From: Polaribacter pectinis
GTDB taxonomy: Bacteria > Bacteroidota > Bacteroidia > Flavobacteriales > Flavobacteriaceae
Length of the DNA stretch: 64,000 nt
Direction of reading: 5' to 3'
Assembly: GCF_014352875.1 (NCBI RefSeq)
Contig: NZ_CP060695.1
Span: forward strand, 2,139,501 to 2,203,500
Under the pieces are notes generated by a model. It was not told where the DNA came from. It did no database searches and saw nothing but the letters and a program-made list of their open reading frames with translations. A program made the position numbers and the translations under genes. Positions 25,812 through 33,491 of this stretch are shown in pieces (positions within the stretch are counted from its first letter, which is position 1; every line of letters starts with the position of its first letter).

Positions 25812-26762
25812 ATGAATCAGACACTATTATCTTCACCATTACAAGGCTTTACCGATTTTAAATTTAGAAATGCATTCAATCATTTTTTTGGAGGAATTGA
25901 TACTTTCTATTCTCCATACATAAGATTAAATGGTAAATTGGTTATTAAAAACTCGTATCAAAAAGATATACTTTTAGAAAATAATACAGAGCTTGAAGTA
26001 ATTCCACAAATAATTACAAATGATGCTGATGAATTTTTATTCGTTTCTAAATATGTGCAAGAATTAGGGTACAAGGAATTGAATTGGAATTTAGGTTGCC
26101 CATATCCCATGGTTACAAAACGTGGAATGGGTTCTGGATTAATTAACGACGACGAAAAAATAAATAATATTCTTCATAAAATTCATAATGAATCTGACAT
26201 TATTGTTTCTATGAAAATGAGAATGGGTTATGAAAATGCTGAAGAAATTTTAGATGTCTTACCAATTTTAGACAACTATCCTTTAAAGAATATTGCAATT
26301 CATGCAAGAATTGGAAAACAGCTTTACAAAGGAGGAACAGATTTAGACGCCTTTCAAAAATGTTTAGATAACAGCAAACACAAAATGTATTATAATGGCG
26401 ATATTACTTCTGTAGCTGCCTTTAAAAAACTACAAGAACGTTTTACCAACATAGATCATTGGATGATTGGAAGAGGTTTAATTGCAGATCCTTTTTTACC
26501 AAGTATGATAAAAAATGATACCACAGAATATCCTAAAAACAGGTTTCATATTTTTAATGAATTCCATGACCGAATTTACCAAGAATATGACGCAGCACTT
26601 TCTGGGCCAACTCCTATAAAAATGAAAATGCTTGGTTTCTGGGAATACTTTTCTCAAAGTTTTTCTAATCCGCAGAAAACATACAAAAAAATTAAAAAAG
26701 CAAGTAATGCAAAGTCTTATGCTATTGCAGTAAAAGATATTTTTAAAGAAGCGAAAAGATAA
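25812..26762 (+). CDS. tRNA-dihydrouridine synthase
   Basis: I start this at the ATG at 25812 (MNQTLLSSPLQGFTDFKFRN), because the longer frame from 25716 overlaps the previous gene and the -7 box. The 316-residue protein has the FMN-barrel start SSPLQGFTDF, the catalytic cysteine in WNLGCPYPMVTKRGMGSGL, and the later MIGRGLIADPFL block. These mark the Dus family, which reduces uridines in tRNA D-loops. It looks closest to the short bacterial Dus proteins, but which U position it modifies cannot be read from the sequence. Confidence 0.88.
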   Translation: MNQTLLSSPLQGFTDFKFRNAFNHFFGGIDTFYSPYIRLNGKLVIKNSYQKDILLENNTELEVIPQIITNDADEFLFVSKYVQELGYKELNWNLGCPYPMVTKRGMGSGLINDDEKINNILHKIHNESDIIVSMKMRMGYENAEEILDVLPILDNYPLKNIAIHARIGKQLYKGGTDLDAFQKCLDNSKHKMYYNGDITSVAAFKKLQERFTNIDHWMIGRGLIADPFLPSMIKNDTTEYPKNRFHIFNEFHDRIYQEYDAALSGPTPIKMKMLGFWEYFSQSFSNPQKTYKKIKKASNAKSYAIAVKDIFKEAKR

Positions 26763-26772
26763 ATAAGAAAAA

Positions 26773-27750
26773 TTATTTCAACTTAAAACTCATTTCTACT
26801 GGTAAATGATCTGAAGATTCTCCAAACTCCACTAATACTTTTCCAGAAATATATTCAATGGAGTTTTTTGTGTAAAAAATATAATCTATTCTTTTAAAAG
26901 GATTTCTTGTATTAAAAGTATTTTTAGGATTTTCTTTGTTGAAAGCTGCATTTCCAACATCATTCATTAAAAACATTTTTTGAATTATTGCTTCTAAATC
27001 TCTCGCTCTAGAATTAAAATCGCCTAATAATATGGTTGGATAGTCTTCTTTATACTTGTTAAAAATCTTTAAAACTGCTTCAAATTGATTTACTCTTGTA
27101 GGTTTATCAAAAGCTTCTAAATGAACATTTATCAACACAACTTCTCTTCCATTTAAAATTACTTTTACAACTTGTGCTAAACGTTCTAAATACAACGCAT
27201 CTCTATAAAAAGGTGCATCTGCAACCCTTTCTAAAACAATTCTTTGGTGTTTTTTTAAAGGATATTTACTAATTATCGATTGTCCAGAAACTACTTTTCC
27301 AAAATGCATACTTGGTGGCCAATAAGGAAAAGGAACATAGGTTTCATCCCAATTTACGGCTTGTGCAACATAATTAAAACCAAGTTTTGCAATTTCGTTT
27401 TGTTGATTTACATTATAACTTCTGGAAGCATTGTAATCTATTTCTTGAAATGCAACAATATCAGGATTCACCTTTTTAGTTTCAGCTAAAACTTGCTCTA
27501 AATTAGTATCAAATAACTCTTTTGGTTTCGGAATCGGACGATTATTTGTCATTCCGCTTAAATATCCAATATTATAAGTGACAATGCTAAAAACAGAATC
27601 ATTATCAATCGAATTTTCAAATTGATTTGTCATCAATTTAGAATATTCTTTTTCATCTAAAGTTGATGATGAAGCCCAAAAGAAGAAAATTACAAAAGCA
27701 AATACCAACAATAATAATAGACGGAAAATTACTTTTATAAATCTTTTCAT
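26773..27750 (-). CDS. Endonuclease/exonuclease/phosphatase-family protein, membrane anchored
   Basis: The 325-residue protein has one N-terminal membrane segment (about 6-28). It then has EEP-fold motifs: SIVTYNIGYLSG, AFQEIDYNA with the metal-binding Glu, INVHLEAF, LLGDFNSRARD, and SSDHLPVEMSF with the catalytic His near the end. Members hydrolyse phosphoesters; the substrate cannot be predicted. It begins five bases after the MscS gene on the same strand, so the two are probably cotranscribed. Confidence 0.82.
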   Translation of the reverse strand: MKRFIKVIFRLLLLLVFAFVIFFFWASSSTLDEKEYSKLMTNQFENSIDNDSVFSIVTYNIGYLSGMTNNRPIPKPKELFDTNLEQVLAETKKVNPDIVAFQEIDYNASRSYNVNQQNEIAKLGFNYVAQAVNWDETYVPFPYWPPSMHFGKVVSGQSIISKYPLKKHQRIVLERVADAPFYRDALYLERLAQVVKVILNGREVVLINVHLEAFDKPTRVNQFEAVLKIFNKYKEDYPTILLGDFNSRARDLEAIIQKMFLMNDVGNAAFNKENPKNTFNTRNPFKRIDYIFYTKNSIEYISGKVLVEFGESSDHLPVEMSFKLK

Positions 27751-27755
27751 ATTAT

Positions 27756-29378
27756 TTATTCTGTTGGATTTTCATTTGTAAAATCTGCAACAACTCCTGT
27801 AATTACTGCATCTATTCTTTCTTTAGAAATATCATATTTAGGATTCAATCCTTTTTTCTCTGGAAAATTCTCAATGGTAACAGTTGTAGAAGGAAATGCA
27901 AAATCTACTCCTAATTCTTTAGCTAATTTAACAATAGCAATATGCAACCTATGTTTAGAAGATTGTTCAACTCCCCAAGCTAAACTTTTAAAATACACAT
28001 TTACCATTACTAATAAAGCAGAATCTCCAAAACCTGTAAACTCTACATTATAAGAGTCTGAACGTGTTTCTGGATGTGCAATAATTATTTCTCTAACTCC
28101 TTTTACAAAAGCCTCTATTAATTCTGGTGGCGTGTCATAACGCAACCCTAAATTTGTGTTATAACGTCTATATAAACGTAAACCCTTATTGTTAATAACA
28201 ATTTCTGATAATCTACTATTTGGTATTTTATATACAGAAGTATCTGCTGCTCTAACACTTGTAGATCTAAAACCAACTTTTTCTACAGTTCCAACAACTT
28301 CTCCAGCTTCAATCCAATCTTCTATATGAAAAGGTTTGTCTAGAAAAATCATGATAGTACCTATCAAATTTTTAACAGTGTCTTGAGAAGCCAAAGCAAA
28401 TGCCAAACCTCCAATTGTTGCTCCTGCTAATAAAGTTGTAGTATTTACACCAAAAAGAGTTAGCAATTTAAAAAGTCCAATTATTAAAACCAGACCAGTA
28501 AAGAAGCTATGCAAAATTGGTACTAATTGGTCATCTAATCTGCTGTGCGTTCTTTCTGTAAATTCTGAATAAATTCTCATTACAACTTGTACTAGTTTTA
28601 GGAATACATAAATCCAAAAAACTGTCTTTGCTATATTTAAAATTAAAAACACCCAAGTATTTGTTCCTAAACCTAATTGAAGTGATGGAAAAATTTTATC
28701 TACAAAGGCTACAGCTACTAACAAACTTATTGGATGTGCTAGTTTTTTAAGAACCTTATTTACTTCTAAATTTGTGTTATGAGTTATTTGATGTTGAATT
28801 TTACGTAAAACAAAAAAAGCTATTCTTTTAACTAACAAGAAAATAATATACATTAAAAGGAACATAATTAGCAACCCAATAAATTGCCATAACTCTAAAT
28901 TTAAAAACTTTTTGTGGCCAGAAACAGGAATTATATCTTGTAATTTCTGTACATACCATGGATAAACTTCTTTGTACAGGTTATCTATTTTTGATACAGT
29001 TTCTGAAGAATAATACCATTTTCCTTCTATCTTTTCTACATAAATTTGAGGCATTCTTTGAGGGAATAACACATATCTAAAATAAGAAGAATAACCAATG
29101 GTATCTTTAAAATTGGGGTTTGTAGGAATCTTATTTACGTCTACATACAATCCCTTACCATCTAAAACTTGTTTAATTTTAATAGCTTTTTGTATTGCTT
29201 TCTTTTCTTCTAAACCTAAAATAACTTTTGCTGCTTTTTTAGGTTCATAAGAATCTGATTGTAAAAAATATAAATGTGTATAAATAGCTGCATGTGGATT
29301 GCTTAAATCTACACGAATACTATCTTGAGCATTTGCAAAAAATGGAATAAACAGTAATAACCAGAAAAACTTTTTCAT
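27756..29378 (-). CDS. Mechanosensitive ion channel, MscS family
   Basis: The 540-residue protein has a signal peptide (MKKFFWLLLFIPFFANAQ), an N-terminal extracytoplasmic domain (to about 165), and four or five membrane segments (165-345). The MscS pore helix and beta domain follow, marked by GGLAFALASQDTVKNLIGTIMIFLDKPFHIEDWIEAGEVVGTVEKVGFRST. Such channels release solutes on hypo-osmotic shock. The -7 box TAAATTTG on the minus strand (29413-29420) abuts the ECF-type promoter of the divergent Spy-like gene. Confidence 0.9.
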   Translation of the reverse strand: MKKFFWLLLFIPFFANAQDSIRVDLSNPHAAIYTHLYFLQSDSYEPKKAAKVILGLEEKKAIQKAIKIKQVLDGKGLYVDVNKIPTNPNFKDTIGYSSYFRYVLFPQRMPQIYVEKIEGKWYYSSETVSKIDNLYKEVYPWYVQKLQDIIPVSGHKKFLNLELWQFIGLLIMFLLMYIIFLLVKRIAFFVLRKIQHQITHNTNLEVNKVLKKLAHPISLLVAVAFVDKIFPSLQLGLGTNTWVFLILNIAKTVFWIYVFLKLVQVVMRIYSEFTERTHSRLDDQLVPILHSFFTGLVLIIGLFKLLTLFGVNTTTLLAGATIGGLAFALASQDTVKNLIGTIMIFLDKPFHIEDWIEAGEVVGTVEKVGFRSTSVRAADTSVYKIPNSRLSEIVINNKGLRLYRRYNTNLGLRYDTPPELIEAFVKGVREIIIAHPETRSDSYNVEFTGFGDSALLVMVNVYFKSLAWGVEQSSKHRLHIAIVKLAKELGVDFAFPSTTVTIENFPEKKGLNPKYDISKERIDAVITGVVADFTNENPTE

Positions 29379-29412
29379 TCTAAAATTGTTAAAATAGCGT
29401 TAATTGAAATAC

Positions 29413-29420
29413 AAATTTAA
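29413..29420 (-). promoter_or_regulatory. -7 box before mscS-type gene
   Basis: TAAATTTG on the minus strand fits TAnnTTTG and lies 35 bases upstream of the channel ATG at 29378. It directly abuts the -35-like element of the divergent gene, so the two promoters could compete. Confidence 0.45.
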
Positions 29421-29446
29421 ACCTTTTGATTTTTTAAGTGTCAAAG
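29421..29446 (+). promoter_or_regulatory. ECF-type promoter of Spy-like gene 1
   Basis: AACCTTT (29421-29427) and GTCAAA (29441-29446) resemble the -35 AAC and -10 GTC elements of ECF/sigma-E promoters. The segment TTTTTAAGTGTCAAAGAAGT (29432-29451) recurs unchanged at 30012-30031 before the paralogue, at the same distance from its start codon. Confidence 0.6.
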
Positions 29447-29478
29447 AAGTGTAATTAATAAATAACAAAATCATAAAA

Positions 29479-29877
29479 ATGAAAAAAATAATAACAGTAA
29501 TCGTTTTAGTATTTGCTTTTGCATTTACTACACAAGCACAAAAAAAAGGAGGAAAACCATCTACTGAAAAAGTGCTTAAGAAATTGACTAAAGAGTTGAA
29601 TTTATCTACAGAGCAACAAAATAAAATTAAACCTTTATTAGAAGCACAAATGGCAGATAGAAAAATGATGAATGACAAAAGGAAAGCCTTAAAAGATTCT
29701 GGAGAAAAGCCATCTAAAGAAGAGAGAATGCAAATGAGAAAAGATAGAACTGAAGCAGAAGCTACAATGAACGCAAAAATGGCTAGCATTTTAGACAAAG
29801 AACAATTTGCAAAGTTTGAAGCAATGGCAAAAGAAAAAGGTAGAAAAGGAAAAGAAAAAAAGAAGAAAAAAAATTAA
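29479..29877 (+). CDS. Secreted Spy/CpxP-like small protein, copy 1
   Basis: The 132-residue protein has a signal peptide (MKKIITVIVLVFAFAFTTQAQ). A lysine/methionine-rich helical region follows with LNLSTEQQNKIKPLLEAQMADRK, which resembles the LTxxQ motif of Spy/CpxP periplasmic chaperones. A very basic tail (GRKGKEKKKKKN) ends it. The neighbour at 30058-30534 is a paralogue with the same plan. A shared ECF-type promoter suggests envelope-stress control. Function inferred from the LTxxQ-like motif, size and location. Confidence 0.7.
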   Translation: MKKIITVIVLVFAFAFTTQAQKKGGKPSTEKVLKKLTKELNLSTEQQNKIKPLLEAQMADRKMMNDKRKALKDSGEKPSKEERMQMRKDRTEAEATMNAKMASILDKEQFAKFEAMAKEKGRKGKEKKKKKN

Positions 29878-29915
29878 ACAATATAGTAACTAGTTTTGGG
29901 TTGATTAGTTAAAAA

Positions 29916-29946
29916 AACTCGGGTTCTTAATTGAATCCGGGTTTTT
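29916..29946 (+). terminator. Terminator after Spy-like gene 1
   Basis: AACTCGGGTTC pairs with GAATCCGGGTT (two G-U pairs) around TTAATT, followed by a T-run. The loop and general sequence match the terminator of copy 2. Confidence 0.85.
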
Positions 29947-30000
29947 AGTTTTAAAAAGAACTTGTTTTGTTAAAAAACTGTTAATCAGAATTTTAAATTA

Positions 30001-30026
30001 AACCTTTGTTATTTTTAAGTGTCAAA
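30001..30026 (+). promoter_or_regulatory. ECF-type promoter of Spy-like gene 2
   Basis: AACCTTT (30001-30007) and GTCAAA (30021-30026) have exactly the spacing of the copy at 29421-29446. The GTC element is 37 bases before the ATG, against 38 in copy 1. Confidence 0.6.
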
Positions 30027-30057
30027 GAAGTATACAAAAACATTAAAATTATTATAT

Positions 30058-30534
30058 ATGAAAAATTTAGCAAGCATTTTAGTATTGGTTTTCGCTTTTA
30101 CTTTAAACACACAAGCACAGAAAAAAAGAGATCATAAAAGACCAGAATTTACTGTGGAACAACATACAAATTTGGCTGTAAAAAAAATGACGTTGGCTTT
30201 AGATTTATCTGAAAAACAACAAAACCAAATTAAACCCTTAATAATGGCAAAAGCTTCTGAAAGGAAAGCAGCTATGGAAAAAAGAAAGGCTTCAAAAGAA
30301 ACAAAAAAAAGATCAACTTCTGATGAAATATATGCAGCTAAAAGCAAAATGTTAGACAACCAAATTGCTATGAAAAACCGCATGAAAGAAATCTTAAATA
30401 AAGATCAGTTTGAGAAGTTTGAAAAAATGCATAAGAAAAGAAAGATGAAAGGGAAAATGATGATGAAAAACAAAATGAAAGGAAAAAAACACAGAAAAAA
30501 CAAAGAACACAAAAAAGAGCATAAAGATAACTAG
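30058..30534 (+). CDS. Secreted Spy/CpxP-like small protein, copy 2
   Basis: I start this at the ATG at 30058 (MKNLASILVLVFAFTLNTQAQ, a signal peptide); the longer frame from 30019 would begin inside the promoter. The 158-residue product has LALDLSEKQQNQIKPLIMAKASERK, aligned with LNLSTEQQNKIKPLLEAQMADRK in copy 1, and ILNKDQFEKFEKM, aligned with ILDKEQFAKFEAM. The C-terminal 35 residues are almost all Lys, Met, Arg, His and Asn. It is probably a periplasmic stress or metal-related helical protein; exact role unknown. Confidence 0.7.
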   Translation: MKNLASILVLVFAFTLNTQAQKKRDHKRPEFTVEQHTNLAVKKMTLALDLSEKQQNQIKPLIMAKASERKAAMEKRKASKETKKRSTSDEIYAAKSKMLDNQIAMKNRMKEILNKDQFEKFEKMHKKRKMKGKMMMKNKMKGKKHRKNKEHKKEHKDN

Positions 30535-30561
30535 TTTGGTTGATTAGTTTAGTTGATTGAT

Positions 30562-30594
30562 AAAACCCGATTTCTTAATTGAAATCGGGTTTTT
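30562..30594 (+). terminator. Terminator after Spy-like gene 2
   Basis: AAAACCCGATTTC and GAAATCGGGTTTT pair around TTAATT and a T-run follows. Confidence 0.9.
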
Positions 30595-30619
30595 AGTTTT
30601 TAATATTCAACCTATAATT

Positions 30620-30991
30620 CTATTGCCTTTCTCTTAAGAAAAAATATATAATTGCTAATAGTATACAAGCTGGAAAAACGATAACAATCATTGGTAAACC
30701 TGCTGCCAAAGCGTCATTTGATAAAAAAACATTTATTAAACCTAATGCAAGTATAATTGGGTATAACCAAACAGAAAAAATATACTTCTGTTTAAAATCT
30801 TTAATTAAAAGTAGTACAATTGCTGGAATAATAAGTGGAACTTGAGTTGAAATTAGATTTATAAGTTCTGGCAAAAAAGATTCTTTAAAACTAAACCCTT
30901 TACTAATCCTAATAATGTGATACAAACCAGAAATAAAAAATATAAATACTAGAGTTGTTCCAGCTAAACCTGCTTTTTTATGCTGTTTCAT
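30620..30991 (-). CDS. Small membrane protein of unknown function
   Basis: The 123-residue protein has four hydrophobic stretches, about 10-27, 45-64, 73-91 and 97-118, and a basic C-terminus (LRERQ). It has no recognised motif. It stands alone between the Spy-like gene terminator and the carbonic anhydrase gene on the same strand. The ATG at 30991 is the only good start. Most likely an inner-membrane protein; no function assigned. Confidence 0.65.
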   Translation of the reverse strand: MKQHKKAGLAGTTLVFIFFISGLYHIIRISKGFSFKESFLPELINLISTQVPLIIPAIVLLLIKDFKQKYIFSVWLYPIILALGLINVFLSNDALAAGLPMIVIVFPACILLAIIYFFLRERQ

Positions 30992-31065
30992 CTATTTTTA
31001 TTTTTAAAAATTCAAATCAAAGATAGCACTCAAATAATAAGAATTAGTTATAGAATTACAAAAAC

Positions 31066-31581
31066 TTACTCTTTAAACCAACTAGAATATTTTACATAAT
31101 TATTGGCAATTCTGTCTATTTCTCCTGAGATTAGTTCTTGGGAAATATCTTTTACTTTTTTAGCAGGAACTCCTGCATAAATACTTCCACTTTCTACTCT
31201 CGTATTTTTGGTAACTACTGCTCCTGCAGCAATTATTGAGTTAGATTCAATAACACAATCATCCATAATAATACTTCCCATTCCAACTAAAACATTGTCT
31301 TGAATTGTACAACCGTGCACAATTGCATTATGTCCAATAGAAACATTATTTCCAATAGTTGTTGGCGATTTTTGATAGGTTGCATGAATTACTGCACCAT
31401 CTTGAATGTTGACTTTATTACCAATTTTTATATAATGTACATCTCCTCTAATTACAGCATTGTACCAAATAGAACATTCTTTACCCAATGAAACTTCACC
31501 AAGAATAGTGGCATTTTCTGCTACAAAACAATCTTCTGGTATTTGTGGGTGTTTTCCGTTTACAGATTTAATTATTGGCAT
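31066..31581 (-). CDS. Gamma-carbonic-anhydrase-family protein
   Basis: The 171-residue protein is a left-handed beta-helix of hexapeptide repeats. The three zinc-ligand histidines are in place: His66 (DGAVIHATYQ), His84 (SIGHNA) and His89 (IVHGC). It belongs to the YrdA/PaaY/gamma-CA group, trimeric enzymes that hydrate CO2 or related thioester hydrolases. Which activity it has cannot be read from the sequence. It appears to be a single gene with short flanking gaps. Confidence 0.88.
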   Translation of the reverse strand: MPIIKSVNGKHPQIPEDCFVAENATILGEVSLGKECSIWYNAVIRGDVHYIKIGNKVNIQDGAVIHATYQKSPTTIGNNVSIGHNAIVHGCTIQDNVLVGMGSIIMDDCVIESNSIIAAGAVVTKNTRVESGSIYAGVPAKKVKDISQELISGEIDRIANNYVKYSSWFKE

Positions 31582-31643
31582 AATTTATACTTATTTAATG
31601 TAGAGAAGTAAATTTAAACTTGGTAAGGTTACTAGTTGTTTTT

Positions 31644-32468
31644 TTATTTAGTTAATAAGTGCTGACCAATAGAAATTGTATTGTCTTTTAAACCGTTAAT
31701 TTCTTTTAAGACTGCAACTGTAGTGTTAAATTTTCTAGCAATAGAATACAATGTATCTCCTTTTTTAACTTCATAGTAATTACCAATGGTATAGGTTGGT
31801 TTTTCTATTTCTTCAGGAGAATTTTTCATTTTAAAGTCTTTCTTTTTTACTTTATCAAATTCGTGTAATTTATATCTTTCTATAATTCCTATTAACTTAT
31901 CTGGATATTTTCTATCAGTTGCATAACCTGCTTTTCTTAACCCTTTTGCCCATCTTTTATAATCTTTAGAACTGTAATTAAACAAGAAAGCATAGCGTTT
32001 TCTTTTAGTTAAAAATTCTGAATGATCATCGTAAGAAGTTTCTACATATTGGTATTTTCTAAAACATTCTTGATCCTCATCATCATCATGATACACACGC
32101 TCTCCTTGCCAACCTGTATGGCATTTTATACCAAAATGATTGTTAGATTTACTTGCCAGTTCTCCTTTTCCACTGCCAGATTCTAAAATTCCTTGTGCTA
32201 ATGTTATACTTGCAGGAATTCTGTGTTCGTGCATTTCTTTAACTGCAATTGCAGCATAATCTTCAATATATTTTAGAACATTTTTATTGAGTTTCTTTTT
32301 TGCAAGTTTTTTAACATGCTTCTCTTCTTTTACAGAAGGTAATTTTACTGGTATAGGCTCTACCAAAACAACGCCAGAATCTCTTTTCTTTTGAGCAGCT
32401 TTTTTACTCGAACCACAACTTGCTAAAATCAATAAACAAAGACTATACAATACAATTCTTAACTTCAT
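31644..32468 (-). CDS. Lipoprotein N-acetylglucosaminidase with LysM domain
   Basis: The 274-residue protein starts with a lipoprotein signal ending LILASC-GSS. A glucosaminidase (FlgJ/LytG-type) domain spans about 60-205. It contains ASITLAQGILESGSGKGELA, with the catalytic Glu in ILES, and NNHFGIKCHTGWQGERVYHDDD. A LysM peptidoglycan-binding repeat (about 228-272: YYEVKKGDTLYSIARKFN) follows. It cuts the glycan chain of peptidoglycan. Its start overlaps the stop of the upstream deaminase gene by four bases. Confidence 0.9.
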   Translation of the reverse strand: MKLRIVLYSLCLLILASCGSSKKAAQKKRDSGVVLVEPIPVKLPSVKEEKHVKKLAKKKLNKNVLKYIEDYAAIAVKEMHEHRIPASITLAQGILESGSGKGELASKSNNHFGIKCHTGWQGERVYHDDDEDQECFRKYQYVETSYDDHSEFLTKRKRYAFLFNYSSKDYKRWAKGLRKAGYATDRKYPDKLIGIIERYKLHEFDKVKKKDFKMKNSPEEIEKPTYTIGNYYEVKKGDTLYSIARKFNTTVAVLKEINGLKDNTISIGQHLLTK

Positions 32469-33406
32469 ATTTGTTTAATTATTTGTTCACCTTTCTTTTC
32501 TAACTTTTTATTTATTCCATCAATTCCTTGAAGACCACCTGTATGAATTGCTAGAATTTTGGTTCCATCTGGAAAAGTATCTTTTTCAATTAAATCTAAA
32601 ATACCAAATAACATTTTACCGGTATAAATTGGGTCTAATTGAATATTCGTTTCTTCTGAAAACCAGTTTATAAAACGAATTAATTCATCATTATATTTTG
32701 CATAACCACCAAAATGATAGTCTTTTTGTAAACTCCAATTTTTATTATTAATTGTATATTTTCTAATTTCTTCGGATAAAAAACCTCCTTTTAAAGAAGG
32801 AAATCCAATTACTTTTTGACGTTTACCTTTTGATTTTATAATTCCTGCAATGGTTCCCCCAGTTCCAACAGAAGAACAAATATAATTGAAATCTGCATCT
32901 TCTTCTGTTAAAATTTCTTGACAACCTTCAACTGCCAATCCGTTTGTTCCTCCTTCTGGAATCAAATAAAAATCGCCCCATTTGTTTTTCATTTTTTCAG
33001 TAAAACCAAATGAGTTTTTTTGACGATAGATTTCTCTAGAAACAAAATTAAACTTCATTCCGTTTTCATGAGCTTCTCTTAAAGTAGCATTTTCTTTTAA
33101 AGTTTCTGCAAGGTTTGTACCTAATTCATCTCCTCTAATTACTCCAAAAGTTTTTAAACCAGCTAATTTACCAGCAACTGCAGTAGCTGCAATATGGTTA
33201 GAATATGCACCACCAAAAGTAAGTATCGATTTCTTTTTTAATTTTTTTGCTTCTGCTAAATTATATTTTAGCTTTCGAAACTTGTTACCGGAAACAAAAG
33301 GGTGAATTAAATCTTCTCGTTTTATAAAAAGTGCTACTTTTTTTTCTTCCAAAATTGGAAGGTGAATTTGTTGATTCGGGGAATCTGCTTTTAGGGTAAA
33401 ATCCAT
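32465..33406 (-). CDS. ACC deaminase / D-cysteine desulfhydrase-family PLP protein
   Basis: This 313-residue fold-type II PLP enzyme has FIKREDLIHPFVSGNKFRKLKYNL, whose NKxRKL lysine is the PLP site in this family. It also has TFGGAYSNHIAATAVAG and SSVGTGGTIAGII. Members open 1-aminocyclopropane-1-carboxylate or remove sulfide from D-cysteine; the sequence does not decide which, and many bacterial copies are desulfhydrases. It is coupled (4-base overlap) to the glucosaminidase lipoprotein downstream, without an obvious functional link. Confidence 0.82.
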   Translation of the reverse strand: MDFTLKADSPNQQIHLPILEEKKVALFIKREDLIHPFVSGNKFRKLKYNLAEAKKLKKKSILTFGGAYSNHIAATAVAGKLAGLKTFGVIRGDELGTNLAETLKENATLREAHENGMKFNFVSREIYRQKNSFGFTEKMKNKWGDFYLIPEGGTNGLAVEGCQEILTEEDADFNYICSSVGTGGTIAGIIKSKGKRQKVIGFPSLKGGFLSEEIRKYTINNKNWSLQKDYHFGGYAKYNDELIRFINWFSEETNIQLDPIYTGKMLFGILDLIEKDTFPDGTKILAIHTGGLQGIDGINKKLEKKGEQIIKQI

Positions 33407-33491
33407 TCTATATTGCCACTCTTTTAAATAAGAATTTGTGTTTTTTTTTTGATTGTTCTTCCGAAATTATGGAAGAATAAGTTATCTGTAA

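Noticed and set aside
29400..29798. Minus-strand frame of 132 codons over Spy-like gene 1
   Set aside because: It is antisense to a gene with a signal peptide, promoter and terminator; the hydrophobic look comes from complementing Lys/Glu codons.
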